Positions 1-5,447 are shown, counted from the first letter of the stretch. The stretch: 8,658 bases of DNA from Planctomycetaceae bacterium (GCA_031274045.1 JAISQS010000020.1:1-8658), one strand, 5' to 3'. The notes: a model not told the origin generated them from the sequence alone. Made by a program: numbers and translations.

Positions 1-47
1 GCTCCGCTTGCACGGGGTTATCAATGTTCAACACCTCCGGTGTTGTT
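1..47 (+). repeat. Composite palindromic repeat, copy A (cut by window edge)
   Basis: This 47-nt segment is identical, in opposite orientation, to positions 2819-2865. It matches 3045-3091 in the same orientation with two mismatches. It contains the palindrome AACACCTCCGGTGTT and one arm of the GCACGGGG hairpin seen whole in the other copies; the rest of the unit probably continues beyond the left edge. Weaker similarity to the other copies continues to about position 75. The stretch from there to 147, downstream of the desulfurase gene, shows nothing I can name. Confidence 0.85.
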
Positions 48-147
48 TTAGTCCAAACCACACACGTAAATAAAACGATTTGATCCACCAACACGAAAAC
101 ATTAACGAAAATAACCCCCACAAAATCCGAAATAATCAGTGTTTTCT

Positions 148-1308
148 CTATTTACAAATACTTCGCAAGGCGTTGATACAAGATTCGATTTCGGAATTGT
201 TGTTGAAGTAGTTTGGGCTGATTCTTATTGTGCCTCCGTTTTCTGCGGTGTTGATTGTTTTGTGTGCATCGACGGCGCAATGTAATCCGCTGCGAACCGC
301 AATACCAAAACCGGCATCAAGTATCATTGCGATTTGATCAGGCGGTATTGTTTCGTGTTGCAATGAGACGACGTTGCCTCGATTCGATTTTTCATTTGAA
401 CAAAAAATACGCACGCGCGGAATTGTTCGCAATCCATCCAATAAACACTCAATTAACTCAGCCTCTTTCTCCGCAATCTTGCCCACACCGGTATCCAAAA
501 CAAAACGCACACCCGCCGCCAGACCCGCTAACCCGTGCGTATTGAGTGTGCCGCTCTCTAACATTTCCGGCAATTTATTCGGTTGTTCGAGTTGTTGAGT
601 GAGATTGATGTTGATGTCGCTTCCTGTTGAGCCTTGTATTATCGGGTGAAGTTGCAAGTGCGGCGCAACGTAAAGTCCGCCAGTCCCCTGCAACCCAAAA
701 AGACCTTTATGACCCGAAAACGCAAGCAAATCTATACCCAACCGCTGCACATCAATTTGACGCACACCAACAGATTGAGACGCATCAACCAAAAAACGAA
801 TCGACTTGCCGCGACAAATTTCACCAACCGCACCAATATCAGACTCCGTACCGAAAACATTGGACAAATGATTACATATTACAAGAACCGTATCACCTCT
901 AACCGCACTTCGCAATTCCTGAACATCAATACCGGTATTTATATTTGTCGTAATTTTTGTCACATCTACGCCCGCTTTGGACAAATAAAATAAAGGACGC
1001 GAAACAGAATTATGCTCAAACGAGCTTGCAATAACATGACATTTACTACGGACAGAACCGTGAATGGCAAAGTTAAGAGCTGTGGTGGCGTTGTTGGTGA
1101 AGATGATGTTTTCTGGTGAAGGGGCGTTGAGTAATCTGGCACAAAGAAGCCGGGCATCATCAACTACACGCTTCGCACAAATCGACGCATAATGCCCCGA
1201 CCGACCCGCACTGCCGCCGCAACCACGCATAAAATTCTCAACCGACAAATATACAGATTCCGGTTTCGGAAACGATGTCGCAGCATTGTCAAGATAAATT
1301 TTGTTCAT
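148..1308 (-). CDS. Cysteine desulfurase family protein (class V aminotransferase fold)
   Basis: This is a predicted PLP-dependent enzyme of 386 residues, a usual length for the NifS/SufS/Csd group. Members take sulfur from L-cysteine as an enzyme persulfide, releasing alanine. Visible landmarks are the N-terminal YLDNAATSFPKP, FEHNS with a PLP-stacking His at about 99, VDASQ with Asp175, SGHKG with the Schiff-base Lys201, and RSGLHCA with the candidate catalytic Cys344. The layout resembles the 'cysteine desulfurase family protein' subgroup (TIGR01977 type) more than IscS. The usual CAP after the catalytic Cys is CAV here. The ATG at 1308 is chosen because family similarity begins there; an in-frame ATG at 1365 would add 19 residues with no family resemblance. 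No good Shine-Dalgarno is visible. No iron-sulfur scaffold, Suf or selenium gene is adjacent, so the acceptor is unknown. Confidence 0.92.
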   Translation of the reverse strand: MNKIYLDNAATSFPKPESVYLSVENFMRGCGGSAGRSGHYASICAKRVVDDARLLCARLLNAPSPENIIFTNNATTALNFAIHGSVRSKCHVIASSFEHNSVSRPLFYLSKAGVDVTKITTNINTGIDVQELRSAVRGDTVLVICNHLSNVFGTESDIGAVGEICRGKSIRFLVDASQSVGVRQIDVQRLGIDLLAFSGHKGLFGLQGTGGLYVAPHLQLHPIIQGSTGSDININLTQQLEQPNKLPEMLESGTLNTHGLAGLAAGVRFVLDTGVGKIAEKEAELIECLLDGLRTIPRVRIFCSNEKSNRGNVVSLQHETIPPDQIAMILDAGFGIAVRSGLHCAVDAHKTINTAENGGTIRISPNYFNNNSEIESCINALRSICK

Positions 1309-1328
1309 AACAATCCAACCAAAAACGC

Positions 1329-1357
1329 ATATTAGATGTGTGGTATGACGTGGACAA
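1329..1357 (-). promoter_or_regulatory. Possible sigma70-like promoter of the desulfurase gene
   Basis: Read on the minus strand, TTGTCC (1352-1357) and TAATAT (1329-1334) are separated by exactly 17 nt and lie just upstream of the ATG at 1308. Each box matches 4 of 6 consensus positions. The implied leader is only about 14 nt. The spacer contains the reverse of a GTGTGGTATGACG motif related to the recurring motif described in the findings. This is a weak prediction. Confidence 0.3.
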
Positions 1358-1567
1358 TACCCCAATAATAACCAAAACTAATCTGTACAATCTGCAAAAT
1401 CTGTTGACAAAAAATTCGCCCAAAAAATATTCTTCCCATACCTTTCATTACCTTCCTGTGAAAATTCCCCAAATCATGCAAGAACAATTGGAGAACTTGG
1501 TACTACGGCTTGCAAAATAAGGCTTAAAATCACTAAAATCATTCCTCACAAAATACGAAACAATCCG

Positions 1568-2320
1568 TTAATTTTCATCTGTTACGATGATGCTTCTTGA
1601 GTTAGCGATTGATTCGGCGGTAAAATTTTCGGACAGGTATTGCCAAAGGGCTGTTTGTTGCGGTTTTGTCAAAGAACTTTCGCTTTCAACTTTTCTCAAT
1701 ATTTCACCCTCATCACGATACAAGGCAGTCAACGCACCGCGCAACGTTATTCGGAAAACGTGCATTGCCGTAGGTCCGCCGATGGATGTCATACTTAATT
1801 CCGGGTTGCCGATGACGAGTTCGGCAAATGCAAATGTTCCTTGATCGGGAATTGAGTCGATATTCTTTTTAGCCGGTGCAAAACCGTTGCCGACGTTGAT
1901 TTGCCAGCCGCGTCCTGCTTCCCATACCGCAACAACATGATCAGAATTCAAAACAAAATATCTATTCCGATAATCCAATCTCACTGGCACATTTTCAACT
2001 TGCCGCCCGCTGCTGATAGGAGTATAGATTGGCTGTGCGATTGATGGTGTGTTGGTGATGATGGGAGTTGTTGCTTGTGCTTGTGGTTGTGCTTGCGTTT
2101 GCGATTGCGTTTGCTTTGGTGGTTGTGGTTGTGGTGGATGTGGTGGTAGTGTTTGCTTTGGTGGTAGTGTTGGCGGTTGTGGTTGTGTTTGTTTTGGTGG
2201 TTCGATCAAGATTGGCGTTTTGCATTTTGGACAATTCCGCGTCTGACCAATTATGCCAACCTTAGCATTCAATCTACTTCCGCAACTACTGCATGTAATT
2301 TGAAACGTATCATTTGACAT
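1568..2320 (-). CDS. Zinc-ribbon protein with Pro/Gln-rich linker, function unknown
   Basis: This 250-residue protein has three parts. Residues 1-40 form a zinc ribbon with Cys10-X2-Cys13 and Cys30-X2-Cys33 around a GIIGQTRNCP turn, like the small N-terminal ribbons common in planctomycete proteins. Residues 41-107 are a low-complexity linker rich in Pro, Gln and Thr with repeated PPKQT and PQPP units. Residues 108-250 are a folded-looking, mixed alpha/beta domain that I do not recognise, with VWEAGRGWQINVGNGF near 132-147. No signal peptide or membrane segment is seen, so it is probably cytoplasmic. The start is well supported: AAAAGGGAG (2329-2337 on the complement) ends 8 nt before the ATG. 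Zinc binding is inferred from the cysteine spacing. A regulatory or scaffold role is possible but nothing shows it. Confidence 0.85.
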   Translation of the reverse strand: MSNDTFQITCSSCGSRLNAKVGIIGQTRNCPKCKTPILIEPPKQTQPQPPTLPPKQTLPPHPPQPQPPKQTQSQTQAQPQAQATTPIITNTPSIAQPIYTPISSGRQVENVPVRLDYRNRYFVLNSDHVVAVWEAGRGWQINVGNGFAPAKKNIDSIPDQGTFAFAELVIGNPELSMTSIGGPTAMHVFRITLRGALTALYRDEGEILRKVESESSLTKPQQTALWQYLSENFTAESIANSRSIIVTDEN

Positions 2321-2590
2321 TATAATTTCTCCCTTTTGAAATGACTTTTTTTTCGTGTTGATCTGTTAAAGCGGCAAATAAAAAAATTTGTTATAAGGTT
2401 TATATTGAAAGTAAATCTCCGACTCTACCCGCCCCCGAAATGGTCAAATATCATAACGTATGACAACACCCTACGAAAGAGGCTAACGACCACCGCTCGG
2501 GACAACGCCCCAATACTGCTGTAATTTAAATTTTGGTAATGAATTTAGAGAATTAAATTGCGGGTAATATACTTTTGGCGGTCATAAATG
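2321..2590. other. AT-rich intergenic stretch
   Basis: This is upstream DNA of the zinc-ribbon gene. Apart from the ribosome binding site at 2329-2337, I see no gene, RNA or convincing promoter. The sequence is AT-rich with an AATTTAAATT-like patch near 2522-2536. GC-rich palindromes begin just after it. Confidence 0.5.
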
Positions 2591-2610
2591 TATTCGCATA
2601 ATGTTAGCGA

Positions 2611-2626
2611 CGGGGGCTTGCCCCCG
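2611..2626. repeat. Perfect GC hairpin
   Basis: CGGGGGC-TT-GCCCCCG is a perfect palindromic stem at the start of the palindrome mosaic. It is not followed by a T-run on either strand, so it is not an obvious intrinsic terminator. Confidence 0.7.
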
Positions 2627-2670
2627 ACGCGATGGTGCGGGAATCGTGTTGATATTCCAAATCATCACCC

Positions 2671-2744
2671 GTCGGCGTAGCCGACAATTGCCGCGAAGCG
2701 GTGAAGGACTGGAACGCGGGCGTCCCGCCCTCGTTATACCACAC
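2671..2744 (-). repeat. GC-rich palindrome module D, copy D1
   Basis: On the plus strand this holds GTCGGC-GTA-GCCGAC (2671-2685), CCGC-GAA-GCGG (2691-2701), a GGGCG-TCC-CGCCC hairpin (2718-2730) and the reverse of GTGTGGTATAACG (2732-2744). Read on the minus strand, 2691-2744 aligns with 3324-3374 across the whole module, including the shared stretch CCCGCGTTCCAGTCC. No credible protein is encoded. Confidence 0.75.
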
Positions 2745-2796
2745 ATCTTTTCTGGACTATCATTTATTTTTACGTTGATACCATGTATCGTTGTAG

Positions 2797-2917
2797 TTGC
2801 GTGTTCGGTTTGGATTGGAACAACACCGGAGGTGTTGAACATTGATAACCCCGTGCAAGCGGAGCGCAACACGGGGGTACAATGTACAAACTCACACGAA
2901 CCCCGTAGGGGTTCAAC
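2797..2917 (-). repeat. Composite palindromic repeat, copy B (left arm of inverted pair)
   Basis: Three hairpins lie in order: AACACC-GGA-GGTGTT (2822-2836), CCCCGTG...CACGGGG (2849-2876) and GAACCCC-GTA-GGGGTTC (2898-2914). The same three occur in inverted order in copy C at 2994-3115. The core 2819-2865 is identical to the complement of positions 1-47. About 20 nt outside the core (GCGTGTTCGGTTTGGA) is also recognisable near the other copies, so the unit is longer than its palindromes. Confidence 0.85.
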
Positions 2918-2993
2918 TATACCGATTGTTTTTAATGCTCGTACAAGTAATAACTTAATGTGTGTGATTAACGCCCCAAAAATTGCACGTTGG

Positions 2994-3115
2994 AGTTGAA
3001 CCCCTACGGGGTTCGTTTTTCGCGCACACCTTACCCCGTGCTGCGCTCCGCTTGCACGGGGTTATCAAAATTCAACACCTCCGGTGTTGTTCCGCTACAA
3101 AACAAACACGCGAAT
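2994..3115 (+). repeat. Composite palindromic repeat, copy C (right arm of inverted pair)
   Basis: This is the mirror image of copy B: GAACCCC-TAC-GGGGTTC (2998-3014), CCCCGTGC...GCACGGGG (3034-3061) and AACACC-TCC-GGTGTT (3074-3088). The core 3045-3091 differs from copy A at two positions. B and C are separated by about 76 nt of AT-rich DNA with no gene (2918-2993). Together they could form a very large cruciform or a transcript hairpin. Confidence 0.85.
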
Positions 3116-3128
3116 ACGTTTATGACTT

Positions 3129-3163
3129 GTGTGGTATAACGAGGCGTCCCGCCCGCCTCTGTG
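3129..3163 (+). repeat. Palindrome module D, truncated copy D2
   Basis: It begins with GTGTGGTATAACG (3129-3141) and continues with the GGCGTCCCGCCCG core. The sequence then switches to CCTCTGTG instead of the CGTTCCAGTC found in full copies. Positions 3143-3163 are the exact reverse complement of 3266-3286. Confidence 0.75.
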
Positions 3164-3265
3164 TGTAATAGAACCAAAAAAGTTTGAACTGAACACCAAA
3201 ACAGATTGGTAAATGTTCTCCAACACGTCTTGGCGTTCCTTCCAAACTCGTTCGGTTTCCTAATG

Positions 3266-3315
3266 CACAGAGGCGGGCGGGACGCCCGCGTTCCAGTCCG
3301 TCGCCGCTGCGCGGC
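3266..3315 (+). repeat. Palindrome module D, copy D3
   Basis: The left part (3266-3286) is inverted relative to D2. The right part (3284-3315) is a direct repeat of 3343-3374 with two mismatches and ends in the GCCGC-TGC-GCGGC hairpin. The approximately 100 nt between D2 and D3 (3164-3265) is AT-richer and shows no gene. Confidence 0.75.
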
Positions 3316-3323
3316 AAACTTAT

Positions 3324-3374
3324 GTGGTATAACGGGTGTCCCGCCCGCGTTCTAGTCTGTCGCCGCTGCGCGGC
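3324..3374 (+). repeat. Palindrome module D, full copy D4
   Basis: It starts with GTGGTATAACG (3324-3334), carries a slightly degraded GGTGTCCCGCCC core and ends in GCCGC-TGC-GCGGC (3362-3374). It stops 11 nt before the SPFH stop codon, so it lies directly in that gene's 3' region. It has no T-run on the minus strand, so any effect on termination would have to come from the hairpin alone. Confidence 0.75.
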
Positions 3375-3385
3375 GTAAAGAACCG

Positions 3386-4510
3386 TCACAACAAATTAAC
3401 AACACGGTCAGCCAAACCTTTTTCGCCGACGATGACTTGCAATTTTCCGCTTGCGACAATTTTCTCCAACACTTCCAGTTCACGGAGCCGCATTAGGGTT
3501 GGGTTATTTTCCAGTAGTTTTGCGGTGTTTGCTTGGCTTCGCATTGCTGCTGTTTCTTCGCGTCGGGCGATCAGATTTGCTTCTGCCGCTTTTTTCGCTT
3601 CTGTTACTTTATTGAGCAAGTCCTTCATTTCTCCCGGCAAAATAACATCACGAATTCCAAACGACAACACTTTGACTCCAAGCGAATCCGCGCGGGTCTT
3701 GAGCATCTCTTCCGCTTCCAATGCGATTTCATTTTTATCGGACAAAAATTGTTCCAGTTCACGGCGACCGACAACATTTCTCAACGCGAGTTGAGCTTCC
3801 CGATACAATACCTGTAGTACATCTTCAACTTTTTGAGTCATCTTCTCGGCATCAACAACTTGAAAAACGACGTTGGCATTCATTCGAAGCGTTACTTTAT
3901 CGGCGGTCATCAATTCTTGTCCGGTAATATCGATGACCCGTTCACGCATGTACACGTTGACAATTTTTGCTTCTGTTGTATTTTTCCAAAAAGCGTACAA
4001 ACCGGCAGTAAGCGTTTCAGTAAATTTTTCGTCATAATAAAGCAGACCGACATGGTAGGGCGGAACAGTTATCTGGTTTAGCAACAATTTTCCGATTGCC
4101 GATTGAGCGATCTGCGTCAAGTTATCATGTTGAAAGCGGACATCTTTTGTGTCAATTATTTCAACCGAAACATTTTTTGGACCAAGCCAATAAACATGAT
4201 AACCCGGAAACAGAATCGTATTGAAACGCCCGTCAACCCAAACAAGAGCGCGCTGGTTGTCCTTCAAATCAATCACTTCGGCAAGCCCTTTGAGTTTGCC
4301 GGAAAATATGATTTCTTCCAGTTTGGGAATGAGCAACCAGGGCTGCAACTGCGAACTGACCTCGACGCTATGTTTCTTTTTCGGATCAAAAAACCAATAC
4401 GTGCCCGGCTTCAACACTTCTTTGAATTCGTCCTCAATAAAATGAAGACCAAATTCATTCGTCTGTACTTTAATTTTTTGCCAAAAGAAAAATTTTCGTG
4501 TAATGTTCAT
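3386..4510 (-). CDS. Slipin-type SPFH/Band 7 domain protein
   Basis: This 374-residue protein belongs to the stomatin/prohibitin/flotillin superfamily, whose members oligomerise on membranes and organise proteins or lipids. The SPFH core is clear: VDITGQELMTADKVTLRMNANVVFQVVD (written as VIDITGQ at 192-198 and LRMNANVVF at 208-216), a helical stretch near 223-275, GVKVLSFGIRDVILPGEM at about 278-294, and a charged Ala/Glu/Lys helix at about 300-330, typical of the coiled-coil after the Band 7 domain. Ahead of the core is a motif of the form GL-x-DG-x-F-x-L-x-PG-x-Y repeated three times with exact 67-residue spacing (from residues 21, 88 and 155). No clear transmembrane helix exists; the FFFW at 7-10 may only dip into a membrane. 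No NfeD-type partner gene is adjacent. The start is the only upstream in-frame ATG, without an obvious Shine-Dalgarno. Confidence 0.93.
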   Translation of the reverse strand: MNITRKFFFWQKIKVQTNEFGLHFIEDEFKEVLKPGTYWFFDPKKKHSVEVSSQLQPWLLIPKLEEIIFSGKLKGLAEVIDLKDNQRALVWVDGRFNTILFPGYHVYWLGPKNVSVEIIDTKDVRFQHDNLTQIAQSAIGKLLLNQITVPPYHVGLLYYDEKFTETLTAGLYAFWKNTTEAKIVNVYMRERVIDITGQELMTADKVTLRMNANVVFQVVDAEKMTQKVEDVLQVLYREAQLALRNVVGRRELEQFLSDKNEIALEAEEMLKTRADSLGVKVLSFGIRDVILPGEMKDLLNKVTEAKKAAEANLIARREETAAMRSQANTAKLLENNPTLMRLRELEVLEKIVASGKLQVIVGEKGLADRVVNLL

Positions 4511-4557
4511 GTGGGTTTTGTTGATAAAGTTTTTTGAGTTTTTGTTATGTTCGTGTG

Positions 4558-4563
4558 ATTATA
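4558..4563 (-). promoter_or_regulatory. Possible -10 box for the SPFH gene
   Basis: Minus-strand TATAAT is a perfect -10 hexamer 47 nt upstream of the ATG. No matching -35 is visible at 16-18 nt. The box lies directly against the left end of the inverted-repeat element at 4565, so the upstream half of any promoter would be inside that element. Confidence 0.35.
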
Positions 4564-4564
4564 A

Positions 4565-4856
4565 ACGAAAATAAAATTTAGTATTTTCGTAATATATCAG
4601 TGAAATACTTCAACGCTTTAGAAAAAACAAACCTTATTTACGACCTGATTTTCTTACAAAAACAACCTTAGTAGCCAGTGAATCATCCGCAGACATAACC
4701 TTATTACCTTATTTTAACTGTGCAACCTAATAAGGTAATAAGGTTGAAATTTTTTATTGTTAATGGCTACTAAGGTTGTTTTGTTTAGGAAAAATCAGGT
4801 AAAAATAAGGTTGAGTTAAAGGCGGATATTTCGCTGATATTATTACGTATTTTCGT
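4565..4856. repeat. Nested inverted-repeat element (MITE-like)
   Basis: Paired arms, from outside in, are: ACGAAAATA 4565-4573 with 4848-4856; CGTAATATATCAGTGAAATA 4588-4607 with 4827-4847 (one substitution, one indel); 4630-4653 with 4789-4812 (AACCTTATTT and ACCTGATTTT blocks with a short mismatch between them); 4659-4676 with 4765-4782 (18 of 18, starting AAAACAACCTTAG); and AACCTTATTACCTTATT 4697-4713 with 4729-4745 (17 of 17). The central loop is 15 nt. Unpaired stretches of about 20 nt separate the inner arms on both sides. No transposase is inside. I saw no clear target-site duplication. Confidence 0.85.
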
Positions 4857-5144
4857 ATGAAGCGTTGTTGACAATGTAATAAGTCCGATTGGGACGGAAA
4901 CGTTCATTCTGGTTAATTCTCTTGATTCAATTGCGGAGTGACGCTTGAGTTTCGGGAGTCTTCGTTCAAAAAAATTCGTTCCCATTCCTGTCCAATCGAA
5001 ACAAAATATTTCGATTTTATCAGGTATGCGTTAGAATTTATTTGGAAAGAAAAATCATCGAAACGGAATCTGCGTACTACAAAGCGTTTTTCACAAGGGT
5101 TGAACAAAGCTGTTCGTGACAACTCTGTTTAACACACGAATTAT
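4857..5144. other. Intergenic stretch without a supported gene
   Basis: Short open frames exist on both strands, but none has a credible start, ribosome site or family resemblance. An AT-rich hairpin, AATCGAAA...TTTCGATT (4994-5016) followed by TT, could be a weak terminator on either strand. GAACA-AAGC-TGTTC (5103-5116) is a second small stem. Confidence 0.45.
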
Positions 5145-5341
5145 CAAAAATCTGTCGCCGCCCAATCGGCACAACCTCGATTGGCGGGTCAATCCAGACC
5201 CTGGAGGGAGTCGCACCCTTGACAACAGATTATTAGTCTGAAGTCATCCTAAAGCTCGCACCCTTTTGGTTAAATCCGTCGCGGAACACATCCGATTTAT
5301 CACGATTGCTCAATCGAATGCGCCTGCGGTAAGCGAAAGCT
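5145..5341 (-). ncRNA. Candidate structured non-coding RNA, unrecognised family
   Basis: A strong minus-strand promoter ends just upstream, and a GC-rich hairpin with a T-run closes the unit, giving a predicted RNA of about 195 nt. In order on the minus strand the hairpins are: CGATT...AATCG (5316-5303); CGGA-TGTGT-TCCG (5294-5282); TGAC-TT-CAGA-CTAATAA-TCTG-TT-GTCA (5246-5220), symmetric; AGGG-TGCGACT-CCCT (5219-5205); GGGTC-TGGATT-GACCC (5201-5186); and the closing stem (5187-5158). AAGGGTGCGA occurs twice (5265-5256 and 5220-5211). The third and fourth hairpins look like tRNA anticodon and T arms, but no acceptor stem or good D arm forms. I saw no tmRNA, SRP, RNase P or 6S signature. The next minus-strand gene starts over 600 nt downstream, so a leader role is unlikely. 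Confidence 0.6.
5146..5187 (-). terminator. Terminator-like hairpin and T-run closing the candidate ncRNA
   Basis: On the minus strand CCGCCAATCG (5187-5178) pairs with CGATTGG-g-CGG (5168-5158), ten base pairs with one bulged G and a 9-nt loop. Five T residues follow at 5150-5146. Seven nucleotides separate stem and T-run, longer than in a textbook intrinsic terminator, so termination may be inefficient or the hairpin may belong to the mature RNA. Confidence 0.5.
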
Positions 5342-5347
5342 AATGAA

Positions 5348-5376
5348 CTTATACGTTACAGAATCGATGTTGTCAA
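5348..5376 (-). promoter_or_regulatory. Strong sigma70-type promoter, TTGACA-N17-TATAAG
   Basis: The minus strand carries a perfect -35 TTGACA (5376-5371), a 17-nt spacer and TATAAG (5353-5348), five of six to the -10 consensus. Predicted transcription starts near 5341-5340. It is the best promoter match in the window and points into the hairpin-rich region, not at an open frame. Confidence 0.65.
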
Positions 5377-5435
5377 GTTTTCATGTGATATTGAGTCCTA
5401 AAATTTTTTGAGAATACGTACCAGACGAAAAAATT

Positions 5436-5447
5436 GTGTGGTATAAC
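5436..5447 (+). promoter_or_regulatory. Recurring GTGTGGTATAAC motif, possible extended -10
   Basis: TGG-TATAAC has the form of an extended -10 box (TGN-TATAAT) and lies about 90 nt upstream of the DUF1559 start. The same motif heads the palindrome modules at 2732-2744, 3129-3141 and 3324-3334, so here it may simply be a fragment of that repeat. An alternative promoter is TTGCCG-N17-TTTATG, ending near 5504. Neither is strong. Confidence 0.25.

Noticed and set aside
2049..2265. Plus-strand frames encoding Cys/Gly-rich and Val-rich peptides
   Set aside because: They are the antisense reading of the low-complexity Pro/Gln linker; the striking composition comes from the G/T-rich strand alone.
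2797..3374. CRISPR array
   Set aside because: The repeats are unevenly spaced, occur in both orientations and are not separated by spacers of constant length; no cas gene is present.
2582..3389. Several open frames of 61-132 codons on both strands
   Set aside because: They run through the palindromic repeats and encode repeat-derived Arg/Pro-rich sequence, such as RPRSSPSPLRG, on both strands.
4565..4856. Insertion sequence
   Set aside because: There is room for no transposase, and inverted arms occupy most of the element; at most it is a non-autonomous element.
4938..5132. Small plus-strand frame of 64 codons starting with GTG
   Set aside because: There is no ribosome site, it does not resemble any family I know, and an overlapping minus frame is equally open. 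A gene remnant cannot be excluded.
5200..5270. Functional tRNA-Ile(AAT)
   Set aside because: The anticodon loop fits, but positions expected for the 5' and 3' acceptor strands (AAGGGTG and CAGGGTC) do not pair, the D stem has mismatches, and the T loop has G at position 55.
5145..5341. T-box leader or tmRNA
   Set aside because: AAGGGTG resembles the start of a T-box motif, and a tandem TAATAA recalls a tmRNA tag end. But no downstream gene exists for a leader to control, the tag-like codons do not end in Ala-Ala, and the tRNA-like acceptor end is missing.
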